Below, in pieces: positions 50,101 to 64,000 of a stretch of 64,000 nucleotides of DNA; the stretch's first letter is position 1, and each line of letters begins with the position of its first letter. The stretch comes from Wuchereria bancrofti (lineage: Eukaryota; Nematoda; Chromadorea; Rhabditida; Onchocercidae). The notes below the pieces were generated by a model that did no database searches, was not told the origin of the DNA, and saw only the letters and a program-made list of their open reading frames with translations. The position numbers and the translations under genes are program-made. Location: the NCBI GenBank assembly GCA_005281725.1, contig SSBO01000003.1, positions 1,263,396-1,327,395 of the forward strand, written 5' to 3'.

Positions 50101-53100
50101 GTCTTCGAGTATGCTATCTCATTTTAATTAGTGAGTGTAGGTAATTAGTGAGTATGCTATATTTTTGAAACTCAAATTTGATCTCTTCATTTTTCTAGGA
50201 AAGGTGAAGAATGAAAAGTTTACTTCATATCTGACTTTCAAGAGCTTCATGTTCTTGATATCACTGAATCATTATCGTCTTTGCACATTAACTTTCTTCC
50301 TAGTAAATTTTGATAAATTTAAACAACATTTTATGCAAATAAAATACAATTTGTAGCGAAAAGATGGGAATCATCCTTCGTATTCATCAGCCAGTAGCCT
50401 TGGATGTCATCGAAGTTTGAATGCTTCAGCATCGCCTATCCTCGCACGAAGATGCCGATCGCCTAATCGTTTTGTAATATTTCCTTTCCCTCATGGAAAA
50501 ACAAATCCATCAGTTGTATCACTTAGGTTTGCATCATTTGATTTTTTTAGTATTTCTTTTAGTAAGATTCGTAGCTTTAAAGCAAAATAAACCAGAGATA
50601 TAACTACACTTTTTCAGAACGCGTACAACGCCGTTAGCATCAGCTCAGGATAGTAGACGCTGGTCGCTTGCATCTCTTCCATCATCGAGTGGTTACGGGA
50701 CACCTGGAAGCAACTCAGCATTTTCGGTTATTTGATTTTAAGCTTTTCCTTTTCAACGATTGTCCATAGGCTTTTAATAGAAGGCAGTTTTTAGAAAAAT
50801 CTTTCTAAATTGAATACTTCCTGTTTTTTTTCTCGCATGACGCAATATTAGTAGTGGACGAATATTAGCATATTTCAACTTTAGTTGAAAACTCAGCGAG
50901 GAGAGAGAGAGATTTATAACAGATTTATATAAAGTATTGTGCAAAATTGTCCTAAGAAATTGCTATTCTCATTAAAAATTCACCGAAAAAATGAGCTTTT
51001 CTGGTAAGAAAGTTTGTTTTTTTCTGCATCCATTATATTTACCACCAATAAAATATTCATAATCGCTTTGGTCAGGAAAGAACTTATTATTTTGATGCAA
51101 TTTTGCAGTTTAGGATTACGAGTTTTCAGAAGAACGAAATAAGTGTAAATAAAGTGAATCCTTTTTAGAGTGAATATTCATCGCAAGAACAGCTTTGTGA
51201 CATTCTTACTGATTTGCGACTTAGTAGTGCTGAGGGTTCAAATGAAGATTTTCCGGGACAAAATCGTCCTCGTTCTCGCAGTTTGACGTAAGTTTTATGC
51301 GTAATGTTATTTCAGGTTTAAAAAGGTTTCACTGACTTTGTTGTTCGTTATTTAATCAAAAATTATTTCGAATTATGAGAAACTGAATTTTTTTCTATAC
51401 AGTGGAGGTCTAGTCAGTGCTACCTGTTTTTTATTTCTTATATTTTGTATCTTTTTCACTACTGAGTATATATATTTTACTACTTATAGTATGTACAGAA
51501 TTAAAAACCATCCATTTTTTATTGGACACATATGAAAAGCATTGTGATGAAAATATGTGAAAACTTAAAATAAATTAAATGTTTTGAGTTGAAGAAAATT
51601 CATGTGCTGTTGCGCCATCACTTAGCAATTCTGATGCCTTGTGAAATAGCTTTATCAAGTTTCTGGACTTACCTGTAAATCTCTTTGAAGTTATAACTGG
51701 TTTGATATGTTACAGAAATTCTGTAAATTTCGGTTCCGACTCGACATGCAGCGTTGTTGTCCATAAAACAATTTACAAGGAGCGCTTCCCAAAGGTTTGA
51801 ACGAACTTACAGTTTAATAATGCAATCAATCATAAGGTTTGGATGATTCTAACGTAATTGTTTGATCAAATTTCAATCAGACAATTATTTTTCATATTTT
51901 TTACATCTTGAAAAAGGAACAGTGTTTTGAAAACTTATCATGTTTCATTGTTTCCTTTTAGGCAAAGAAACAAATGGAGGAGCAACTCAGTCAGTTAATC
52001 GATGAAAATGCCCTATTATCTGATGTTGCATCTTTGGATACGACATTACGACCCGAAAGTATATGCTTAGAGGATACCTGGGATGGCTCACCAAATACTT
52101 CACTTAGCTCACTGATTAGTCGCCGATCGATGATGACTGACAACATGGAGAGTGATCCCAGAATGCGACTGATCTCGGATGGTGCAACACGGTTTCTTCA
52201 TCATCAGATTGTCGAAATTGCAAATGGTATTTCATGTTCCTCTTATCTGGAATTGTCGGAAAAGATTTCACCTGAGAATCGCATAGATATAATTGGCAGC
52301 AATCATAACTTATATGATCTGGTAGTAAATCAACTTAAAATTGATTTAATTTCATTAAGGCATGGAAAGGTACTGCATGTCTTATAGAAATTTTCATTTT
52401 GAAGAGTTAGAGTATGAAAATTGCAGACAGCGAAAATAGCATACTCATATTCGCGAAAGAAACCATCGATAATTTTACACTTCAAGTTGAAATGCCTTTC
52501 ATTATTAGAAAAACAAGGATTATTAAATCTTTATATGGAGGGATGCTTAGAAGTGCTGATGACGAGTATAAAAAGGATTTCAGATTGTCTGTCAAAATCG
52601 AAAGATGACCTCACCAATGCTTCTTACTTCTCAGAAATATCGCAAAGACTCGAAGCTGTTATCGCCGAAGCACACGAAAAAACTTCACCTGAAAGCTTTG
52701 CTTTTTTATCTAAAATGGTGAAGCATGTACTGATGATAATTTCTCGACCGGCTCGTATCTTAGAATGTTTGGTTGGTTGAAGTTTAATCTAAATAGCTTT
52801 ATTGAAAAGAAAGGTTAGCAGAAATTTGAAGAATGCATTTCTGGAATCTTCAAGCAATATAGGAAAACAGCATTTATTGCTTTCCTGTAGTATCTCGCCT
52901 AAAACGAAACTTTTTCATGTGATTAAAGGAGTTCGATCCAGATCAGTTTTATCACTTACTACAAGAAACGGAAGGGGCGGTTCGCGAACAACTCGGTGCA
53001 GGTAATGCTAGAGTTCCAGATTTACCGCAGTACATCATAAGCAAACTTGGTTTGAATAAAAATTTGATGTCTGAATCGGCAGTTGATATTTTAAAGGTAT

Positions 53101-56100
53101 GTTACGCCGTGATTTTGTATATGCTTACTTTTGGAAGTAATTGTGACTTTTGGAGTAACAGAAACTGACTTAGAGATAAGAAGTACATGTACTTATTTTT
53201 ATCTAATTCATAATTAGTTTCAAAAGACCACATATGATTTTTTCATGAAAAAATCATAAATATGATTAACTGACAAATATCACTGATAATAAAATTTTGT
53301 TTGTCAGTGACTGAGTTTTTCTGATTAAACGAATGCATTTTCGCATGCATATTACATATTCCTTTTATTTTGAAAGAAAAAAATTCTTTTAGGGAGAGCC
53401 AAATTTACTGTTCAATGATGAAACTCATTTGGGTGTGGAGTGTCAACGCGATTTATATGAAAGACGCCCACCATCCGAAGATGACTATGAAACAGTCAGA
53501 GTGAGTAGAAATGATGTTCTCGAATTTCTATGTTTGATTATATACGAATGGATTAAAAGTGATTTTATTAGTGATGGAGGAAGATAATTTGAGATCATAG
53601 TTAATCCTGTATTTTTGAAATTATTTCATATTTACGAAAGATTTCGTTCTAGGATTTGAGGAATCGGTATGTACAGCTAGCTAGTAAGATACTCATAAAT
53701 CAAGCTTTTCTATTATAAAATAAAGTTTTTGTTATGAAATATTTACTAGAACATTTTTCGTATTTCGCATTAACCAAAGCGCAGGGATATTTAATTTCAA
53801 TGACTAGTAATTTCGAGGACCAAAATTTGAATCATTAAGTTAATAAGCAATGGAGCATATGGTGCCGTTTATTTGGTGCGACATAAAGAAACACGGCAAC
53901 GATTTGCACTTAAACGGATGAAGAAACAGACTTTATTAATGCGTAATCAAATAAATCAGGTAATTTGCTTGTAACATTCACCTATTTCGTTTATCCATTA
54001 ATTTGGCAAAAAAAAAATTTATTAGACTGGAAAAGTCGAAATGTTAAGATCAAATTTATTTTTTGCTTTAGGTATATGCTGAAAGAGATATACTGACGTT
54101 TACGGATAATCCATTTGTCGTGTCGTTTTACGGTTCATTCGAAACGCGTCATCATTTGTGTATGTTAATGGAATATGTAGAAGGTGGAGACTGTGCAGCT
54201 TTACTGAAAAAAGCCGGAACATTACCACTTGATGCAGCACGGCTATATATTGCAGAAACTGTTCTTGCCATTGATTATCTTCATTCTTATGGTATCGTAC
54301 ACCGTGATTTAAAGCCTGATAAGTAAATCTTTTGTACTTTTCTTTTTTTTTTGTTAAATAAATCGTTTTGAAATGAAATAGAAAATTTTCAAGAAGAATT
54401 TGAGTTTCGAAAGTGAAAGTTGGTGGTAAATTTGAGACAACCAGGAGTATTATTTAGATAGAAAATAAATTTTGTTCCATACAAGATTCAAAAAAAAAAG
54501 GTTAAACGTCGTAACTAGAGGTGCGCTTATCCTTTAAAAAAGACCGAAGTGACTTCTCTAGAATACTGCGAATTTTTTCTAAAATATAAGCCAGAGTGAG
54601 GAGTTTTTCCAAGTTATCAGTGATCATTTTAATAATTAGCAGTTTCAGTATCTTTTAGTGCATGATTTCTTTTTCGAATTCAACTTTATAATTTTTTCAT
54701 TTATTTATAGCCTGCTGATAACGGCAATAGGTCATATAAAGTTAACCGACTTTGGACTTTCAAAGATTGGTCTGATGAATCGTGCAACATTACTGTGCGA
54801 AAATTACTTGGATATTGCGGATACACAACAATTTACAGATAAACAACTTTGTGGTACTCCTGAATATATCGCGCCAGAAGTAATTTTAAGACAGGGATAT
54901 GGTAAGCTCATTTGATTTCTTGTATCTTTTTTTCTATAATGAGATATTTATTACCTCAGTATGAAAAAGCTTTTGTAAGTGGAAGCATTCATTATTTTCT
55001 ATGAAATTCTGTATTTCATTTTTGAAAGTATTAAACATTTAGTATTTTGTATTTTGCTTTTAAGGTAAACCAGTGGATTGGTGGGCTCTTGGTGTTATTT
55101 TATATGAATTTCTTATTGGAATTGTTCCATTTATGGCTGATACTCCAGAACATTTGTTTGCAAAAATTGTTAACGGTTGGTTTTTATTGCTTGATATTAC
55201 TACTCCAAAAAACTTCTTAGTATAAAGTTATTTGCTTAACATTTCTCGATTTCATTTTAAAAAATTTTTTTGAAGAGGAGGCGGAGTTTCCTGAAGAAGA
55301 AGAAGCATTGCCCACGGAAGCTGAATCTTTGATTAAGCGTTTATTGGAGAAGGATCCAGTAGAACGACTTGGATCAGCTGGTGGTGCTCAACAGGTTTGA
55401 GTTTGTGTTTTAGTTTTTATGCAGAATTTCAGATTATTTATCAATCGAATTAATGGAAACGTGTTTTTTCAGTTATTTTATTTTTGTTTGAAAAATTGCA
55501 GCTGATGAATGACCCTTTTTTTGCTGGTTTAAATTTCAAATCTTTGCTTCGCCAAAAAGCAGAATTTGTGCCCCAACTGGAAGGAGAAGAAGATACATCT
55601 TATTTCGATGCTAGAACAGATCGGTTTGTCATTTTTATTTTTTGATCTTTTTCTTTTATCAAGAAAGTGGTTAAGAAATATTTGCCTGCTAACTTGAGAA
55701 ATACATTTACATTCGTAGGTTATTTTACTGATAAATTTCATTTTCATTCCTTCATCACTACTAGTACTCTCCATTCATTTGCTAAACGCTGTGTGTTGGA
55801 GTTATGGGCATATCTGCATCATGTATTCTGGAGAAGAGTTAACCATACATATAAAGATGTTCTTATGTATAATCTTTGCATCAAAATAGTGTTAGTTCGA
55901 TTCCTTGTCTGAGATTGATATAAATTTTTCTAGAAATGCCTGGGACATTGCAGCATTCCCCTCATTGATTCATTCATGAGTTACACACACTAATTCTAGG
56001 TCTTATTATTAATTTCTAATTCTTTTTTCAGCTACAATCATGATGTTGATAGCGGTGACGAAGATAATGCTCCAATGTTTGGTTCTTTTGATACTGCATC

Positions 56101-59100
56101 ACCTCGGCATTCAGTAATTAGTACTGAATCAATTAATGTGGCTCAGGTATTTGTTTCTTTCGTCGTACTTTTTAACTAATTTTAGAAACTTCATTTATTC
56201 AGGCCATAAGTTTTGATAGTATCAAGAGCGCCCGATCGGATTCAAGTGCAGTTTCTCGTCAGTTAAGCGGTGATTTTTATGAAAACAAAATGGATACTAA
56301 ATATGATTATCCTTTACCAGCGGTTAGTCTACTTTCTATTTTTTTTTTTTTAGTACTATTTTTTGGAATAAAAATCAAGTCATTCATCTCCAAAACGACC
56401 AGTTTTATTGATGAAAACTTCATCTTGTATCTCATAAAATTACCAAAAACAGATGATGGTATCACTTAATTTGCCTTCGTACAATTTTTTGCTGTGTTGC
56501 AACTGATCTTTTTTACTTTCAGGCAGTGCTACTGAGGAGGTGCTTTTCATCTCAGCTTCAAAATAATTTGTCTACATCAAGCAGTGAAGCAAATGAAACA
56601 GGCTATCTCAATACAGGCTTATCTACAGATTCTTCAGTTGATGCATTTGGTTTTCCCGAATATTCGAGACCGCTGCCAATTGCAGAAGGTTATCAGAATC
56701 AGAAGGGCAATACAGCAGCATCTTTGCCACGGTAAGCATGCTAACAATGGAGATTTTTTGTTTTAGTTGTGACGAAAACCTGTTTAGAGATCTTAACTTA
56801 TACGAAAACTCCAGAGCTAATTTTGGTTCTGCAATAGATCGAAAATTTTCATTTCAGTTTTTCGGTAACCTGTGAACCGGACACATTTCCAACTAGCTCT
56901 TGTGATAAAAAAGAACTATCACCTGTAACTGAATCACGACAAGCTTCCGATCTAACTATTTTTGATTCTGTAAGTTTGTGATCAAATATGAATTATTTTA
57001 TTATCTTGCTAACGGTTCATTTATTTCCATTCCAATAGTACACTTATTTGCTCTGCAGGTAGATCTTACTTAAAGTGCTGAAGGGACGAATTTAAGAAAT
57101 GACTTGCGCTAATCCAAAATAATTATGGTGTGCTTATATGTTAGCTTTTTTCTACATTCTGTACTTTTCAGAATCGAAGTGATGGAGTGATTAGTGAACA
57201 GGACCGTAGTTTACAACTTGAAATTCCAAAGCAGTCCTCGCCCTTGCTTACTCAGCATTCGCCTGCTGGTTCAGCTTCTAGCGCATCATCATTTGATGGC
57301 ATTTCCTCCATTCCACTAGCAACTCCTGTTATGGAACAGAATTTCCAATTGAGAGCGCCAATAATCATCAAGTATGAATGTTAAGATTTTTATTTCATAA
57401 TATGGCTATGCTTTTTTGGAAAAACTTTATTAAAGCTTTTAATCTTTGCTACGAATGATGAAGTAATTTTATTGCTAGACAAATATATATATTTGTATAT
57501 ATATATATATATAATTCTTCGTTATCTTTGTAATGAATTCGATTAAAAATATGAAACCTTAAATGCACATTTAATTTTGCTATGTTTCAGGAAAGGACCG
57601 AAAGGTTTTGGATTTACGATTCGCTCAGTACGTGTCTATTTGGGTGAACAGTCGGACTACTACACTATTGAACATTTGGTAACAAAAGTGGAAGAAGGCT
57701 CTCCGGCTTATCAGTCTGGTATACGGCCTAATGACCTAATTACTCATGTTCATTCTCAACCTGTCTCTAATCTTACACATCCACAGCTATTGCATCACCT
57801 GCTTGCATATGGAAGTGAACTTTCTTTGAAGGTTAGCCATTTTTTTATTTCTTTAATTACACATAAGCATGTGGGGAAGATTCAATTAATTTTCAGTTCG
57901 TAGTGTATAAGAATGTAGAAGTTATGAGAGTCATGTATTTTTGAAAACATTAGGGCAGTATTATTCATCATACATAAATTTATAAGAACATGAAAGAAAA
58001 TAAAGGGCAAGGAGTTAATCAAACTGATGACAAGTTTGAAAATAAAGGAAAATATACTTTATTTATCATATTTATGTTAGTGATCTGGTATCGAAGTATT
58101 TTATTTTCAAACTTCTCTTTATTTAGAATTTTCTCTTTTTTTTTCTTTTTTTTTTTTACTTCTCTTTCATGCACCTATAAATCCACTGTTTGATTCCCTT
58201 TTATATCTTTTTTTACTTCATATCTTTTATATAACTCAACCGTTTTGCTGATTTTAGCTCACTTTGTGAGGAATTTCTTTGTTTTAAATAAACGAGTTTC
58301 TCCAATTTCCTAGAGACTAAATGGTTACAGACAATGCCTCTCTCATCAACTTCGATTCGTGAAGGTGCGCCACGTCGTACAATTGGGAAATTGGCCAAAA
58401 AGAAACTGAGAAAACCACAGCATCGTGTCCAGTTGGAGAAGAAGACTCGAAAATCGTCACTTCTTCGTCGGTTAAGCGGTAAAAGAGTCAGCAATGACAT
58501 TATTCCAGGAAGTTCATCTCAGAAACAAACATTCATGCCTCGATCAGCTTCTAGCCAGGATGGAATACAGCTAAGGTTTGCTATCAAATTATTTGGAAAA
58601 ATCAGAAACTTCCCGGACGATAGATTCTCTGTCTAAGTCATCGAATGGTCTTGTTCTGGTTTTATGGACATAATATTCACTGGGTTTTATAAATATTAAT
58701 TTATAATTTGACAATTCTACTATTGTAGCAGCACAACTGCTTCGTCTTCCACATTGGCAATTATACCAATGATGAATTCAAACGGTCCTGTGATCAAACG
58801 GTTTTCGGATGCTAGTTTACCTGTTCAGAAAGAAGAGAAACTAATTTCTGCATCACTACTTGCATTGAAATGCGGAAATCGGCCATCTACGTTGCAGGTA
58901 CTGTTATTGACTAAAGAATTCAGCATATTCCTCGTGAAAAATAAATATATAGTGTGCTGTGAATTTGAACAGGTTCGAAAGTTGGATAATCGATGGTGCG
59001 AAATTCGTCCTTTTTATTTTTATACTATCTGTGTATGTGTGATGTGAGCAGTTTCGTAGAAAAAAAAAAAAGGAATTTCTGGTATATATATCATAACTGT

Positions 59101-59813
59101 ATAGGAATTTGTCAATTAAGACCAGTTATGTTCAGTTAAGTTAATAAGATAAATTTTCGTTATCACCGTCTCTGTTTGCAGTTCTCCCATTAATCATCAG
59201 ATTGTTTTTTCTAGGGGCTAAAACATAAAATGACCGGAATGGCACAGCATTTAACGACAAGCAAACAGATATCTACACCGGCTGCAGTCAGCCCACTAGC
59301 GAGAGATGAAATTGCTTTCCTTTCAAGGTTATTGCTTCAATTTAAAAGTCCAAGATGGTTCGATTTTAAGATGCAAAGGATTGTGTTTTGTACAAGTTTT
59401 GAATGAAGTCAGAAAAGATGTGGTGTACAAATAGTTTTCATCTTAATTATCATGAAGGAAAATCTCGAGTTTTAACTGGCATTGTTTTACTAGTTATTTT
59501 ATTAGCTTATGGTGATTTTTATATTTAAGAAATACCGTTATTGCTTTTGAAATTTTAAATCGTGACGTCAGTTAGACTGTTTCGATAATGAAAAGTACGA
59601 TAATTTCAGAAAATGCTGCTAAGCGTTGTATAGTTAGAGTCGTTATAAGAACTATGTTAAGGAATTTATGTTTTTCATTGCGCTGGAAAGATTTGATGTT
59701 ATGTTATAATGATAATCAGGTTTCGAAGTAAAGGAGCTATCTGACGTTATTGTTTCAGATCGCCTAGTGTCAAGGAATGCATTCTTTATAAAGCTTCAAA
59801 ATATACAACTTGA
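47161..59813 (+). CDS. kin-4: MAST-family serine/threonine kinase (KIN-4)
   Basis: Twenty-eight exons in phase give 1,437 residues: 47161-47334, 47832-48015, 48161-48268, 49960-50108, 50357-50526, 50618-50726, 51169-51287, 51716-51794, 51962-52226, 52584-52771, 52929-53096, 53393-53500, 53840-53959, 54072-54322, 54711-54901, 55065-55175, 55276-55394, 55502-55623, 56032-56146, 56203-56322, 56523-56731, 56858-56969, 57172-57371, 57591-57831, 58331-58575, 58729-58897, 59215-59327, 59759-59813. The N-terminal DUF1908 region shows [38 protein letters not shown] and [12 protein letters not shown]. The kinase begins near residue 608 ([11 protein letters not shown]). It has catalytic K632, D726 (HRDLKPDN), D744 (TDFGLSK) and APE in [11 protein letters not shown]. 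The AGC-type tail ([13 protein letters not shown]) follows. A PDZ domain lies at about 1164-1250 ([13 protein letters not shown]). MAST kinases are large cytoplasmic, microtubule-associated AGC kinases. The first exon and the 3' end are the least certain; reading past 59327 would stop at 59406 instead. Confidence 0.93.
48589..48642. repeat. 27 bp tandem duplication in kin-4 intron 3
   Basis: AGTATTAATATTTATTAAAG at 48589 recurs at 48616 with small changes, inside the longest kin-4 intron. Confidence 0.75.
53233..53258. repeat. Perfect 26 bp palindrome in a kin-4 intron
   Basis: The half TATGATTTTTTCA is followed at once by its exact reverse complement. It lies in the intron between exons ending at 53096 and starting at 53393. 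Confidence 0.85.
57480..57514. repeat. (TA)n tract in a kin-4 intron
   Basis: Alternating TA with one TTTG interruption, in the intron before the PDZ-encoding exon. Confidence 0.85.
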
Positions 59814-60740
59814 AGCAAAATAGAACAAAGTTCGAAGAATTTTGTACGACCTTCCATACGCGAAGTAATATTATTTGAGTTTTCAGATCTTGTATTTTGA
59901 AATTCATTCATTCTCTCTACGATTCGTGACAGTATTGTATTTTTCTTTTACTTGATCATTGCTGTCTTAAATTTTGATTATTTGTCTTTCAAAAGAAATA
60001 TGCATATACCTTTTGTATATTTCACTTTTTCCATTGAGTAATACAGCATCGTCGATTCATGAATTACTAATTATATATAAAATGTACTTGTTCCCGATCA
60101 ACTAAAGCCAAAATTGGTCTCATGTAGATTCTCACTAATGATGTTCTCATATAGTAAATTACTAAATACACTTTTTGTTTCATCCAAGCATAAAATGTGT
60201 GTAATTGTCCCGCATCTTTTACTTTTGCTTTGTTTGATTGTGTATATATTTATTATGTTTTCTGGATAGTAGTAATATAATGAAAATTAGAAAATAGTTT
60301 AGACGTCCGAATTCATTCGCATATATTCCTGACTTTTCTGTAACCTTTGAAGTTGAACTGTGTTAAATTATTTCCTGCTGGGTAAATACATCTAGTCTAA
60401 AAGCTTGCACCTCAGCTCCATGAAATTTTGCAAAATTTTCGTGTTTTATTTTCCTCACTGATTTTATGGTGTGAACCCGTTCACAATTGTATCAAGTGAA
60501 TATTTTCAAAATTTGCAAAGGAAATATATTTCGTATTTAGTTTGGATAAAAATATTTATAAATAACTTGTTTAGCCGGTGAGAATCCATTTCCAGTCTCG
60601 AGAAGAAAAAATTTCTGTCGAGAAGAAACACAATAACACATGCAGCACATATGTCAAAGGATAAAAATGATTAGCGAACGTCTCAGTTGTTCAGTTTGTT
60701 ATTCTGAACGCTCGGACGTGCATGCTGTTTCTGGACGTAC
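59814..60740. other. Spacer between kin-4 and eIF2B epsilon
   Basis: No exon is recognisable. It carries the kin-4 3' end and probably the eIF2B epsilon promoter. The last 150 bp become richer in G and C, with repeated ACGTG/ACGTAC motifs from 60713. Confidence 0.5.

Positions 60741-64000
<3,260 letters not shown>

Noticed and set aside
52414..52608. 64-codon frame just before the kin-4 DCLSKSKDD exon
   Set aside because: Intronic. The conserved MAST sequence requires a splice from 52226 to 52584, which skips it.

Overview
The window looks like a piece of an AT-rich nematode nuclear genome, most likely a spirurid or filarial-type worm. The intergenic and intronic DNA is strongly AT-rich with long homopolymer runs. 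The genes carry many short exons whose 3' splice sites usually read TTTCAG or close variants. One gene encodes a nematode-specific DB-module (12-cysteine) secreted protein. The conserved genes read as orthologues of animal proteins. I cannot name the species from sequence alone. I built all exon models by eye, from GT-AG boundaries, reading phase and remembered family sequences.

Layout. (1) 1-3091, minus: 5' part of a Patched-related (PTR) membrane protein that runs off the left edge. (2) 3092-16706: about 13.6 kb with no convincing gene. It holds a perfect 5 x 37 bp tandem repeat rich in GATA motifs, a long palindrome, polypyrimidine tracts, three E-boxes and a perfect DR1 nuclear-receptor-type site. 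(3) 16707-24721, plus: ARID2/SWSN-7 homologue, PBAF subunit, 23 exons, one GC-AG intron. (4) 25614-28315, plus: class I histone deacetylase of HDAC3 type. (5) 29306-32733, minus: mitochondrial NAD kinase NADK2. (6) 33881-35382, plus: UBE2G1/UBC-7 ubiquitin-conjugating enzyme, head-to-head with NADK2. (7) 36738-39887, plus: secreted DB-module protein with a Q/P-rich N-terminal half. (8) 40177-42477, minus: prohibitin-2. (9) 42960-45060, minus: C3orf33-like mitochondrial protein with an SNase-like region, 482 bp upstream of phb-2. (10) 47161-59813, plus: MAST kinase (KIN-4) with DUF1908, kinase and PDZ regions. (11) 60914-64000, plus: 5' part of eIF2B epsilon, cut by the right edge.

How the genes relate. 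Two adjacent same-strand genes (ARID2, HDAC3) are chromatin regulators, and two others (C3orf33-like, phb-2) encode mitochondrial membrane-associated proteins. The second pair is close enough to be a candidate operon. The rest is an ordinary mix of housekeeping and signalling genes. I saw no mobile-element coding sequence, no tRNA or rRNA that I could support, and nothing resembling a previously unknown multigene system. The most interesting non-coding signals are the GATA-bearing tandem repeat, the E-box/DR1 segment upstream of ARID2, three perfect palindromes, a repeat flanking the first PTR exon, and a run of upstream ORFs before eIF2B epsilon.
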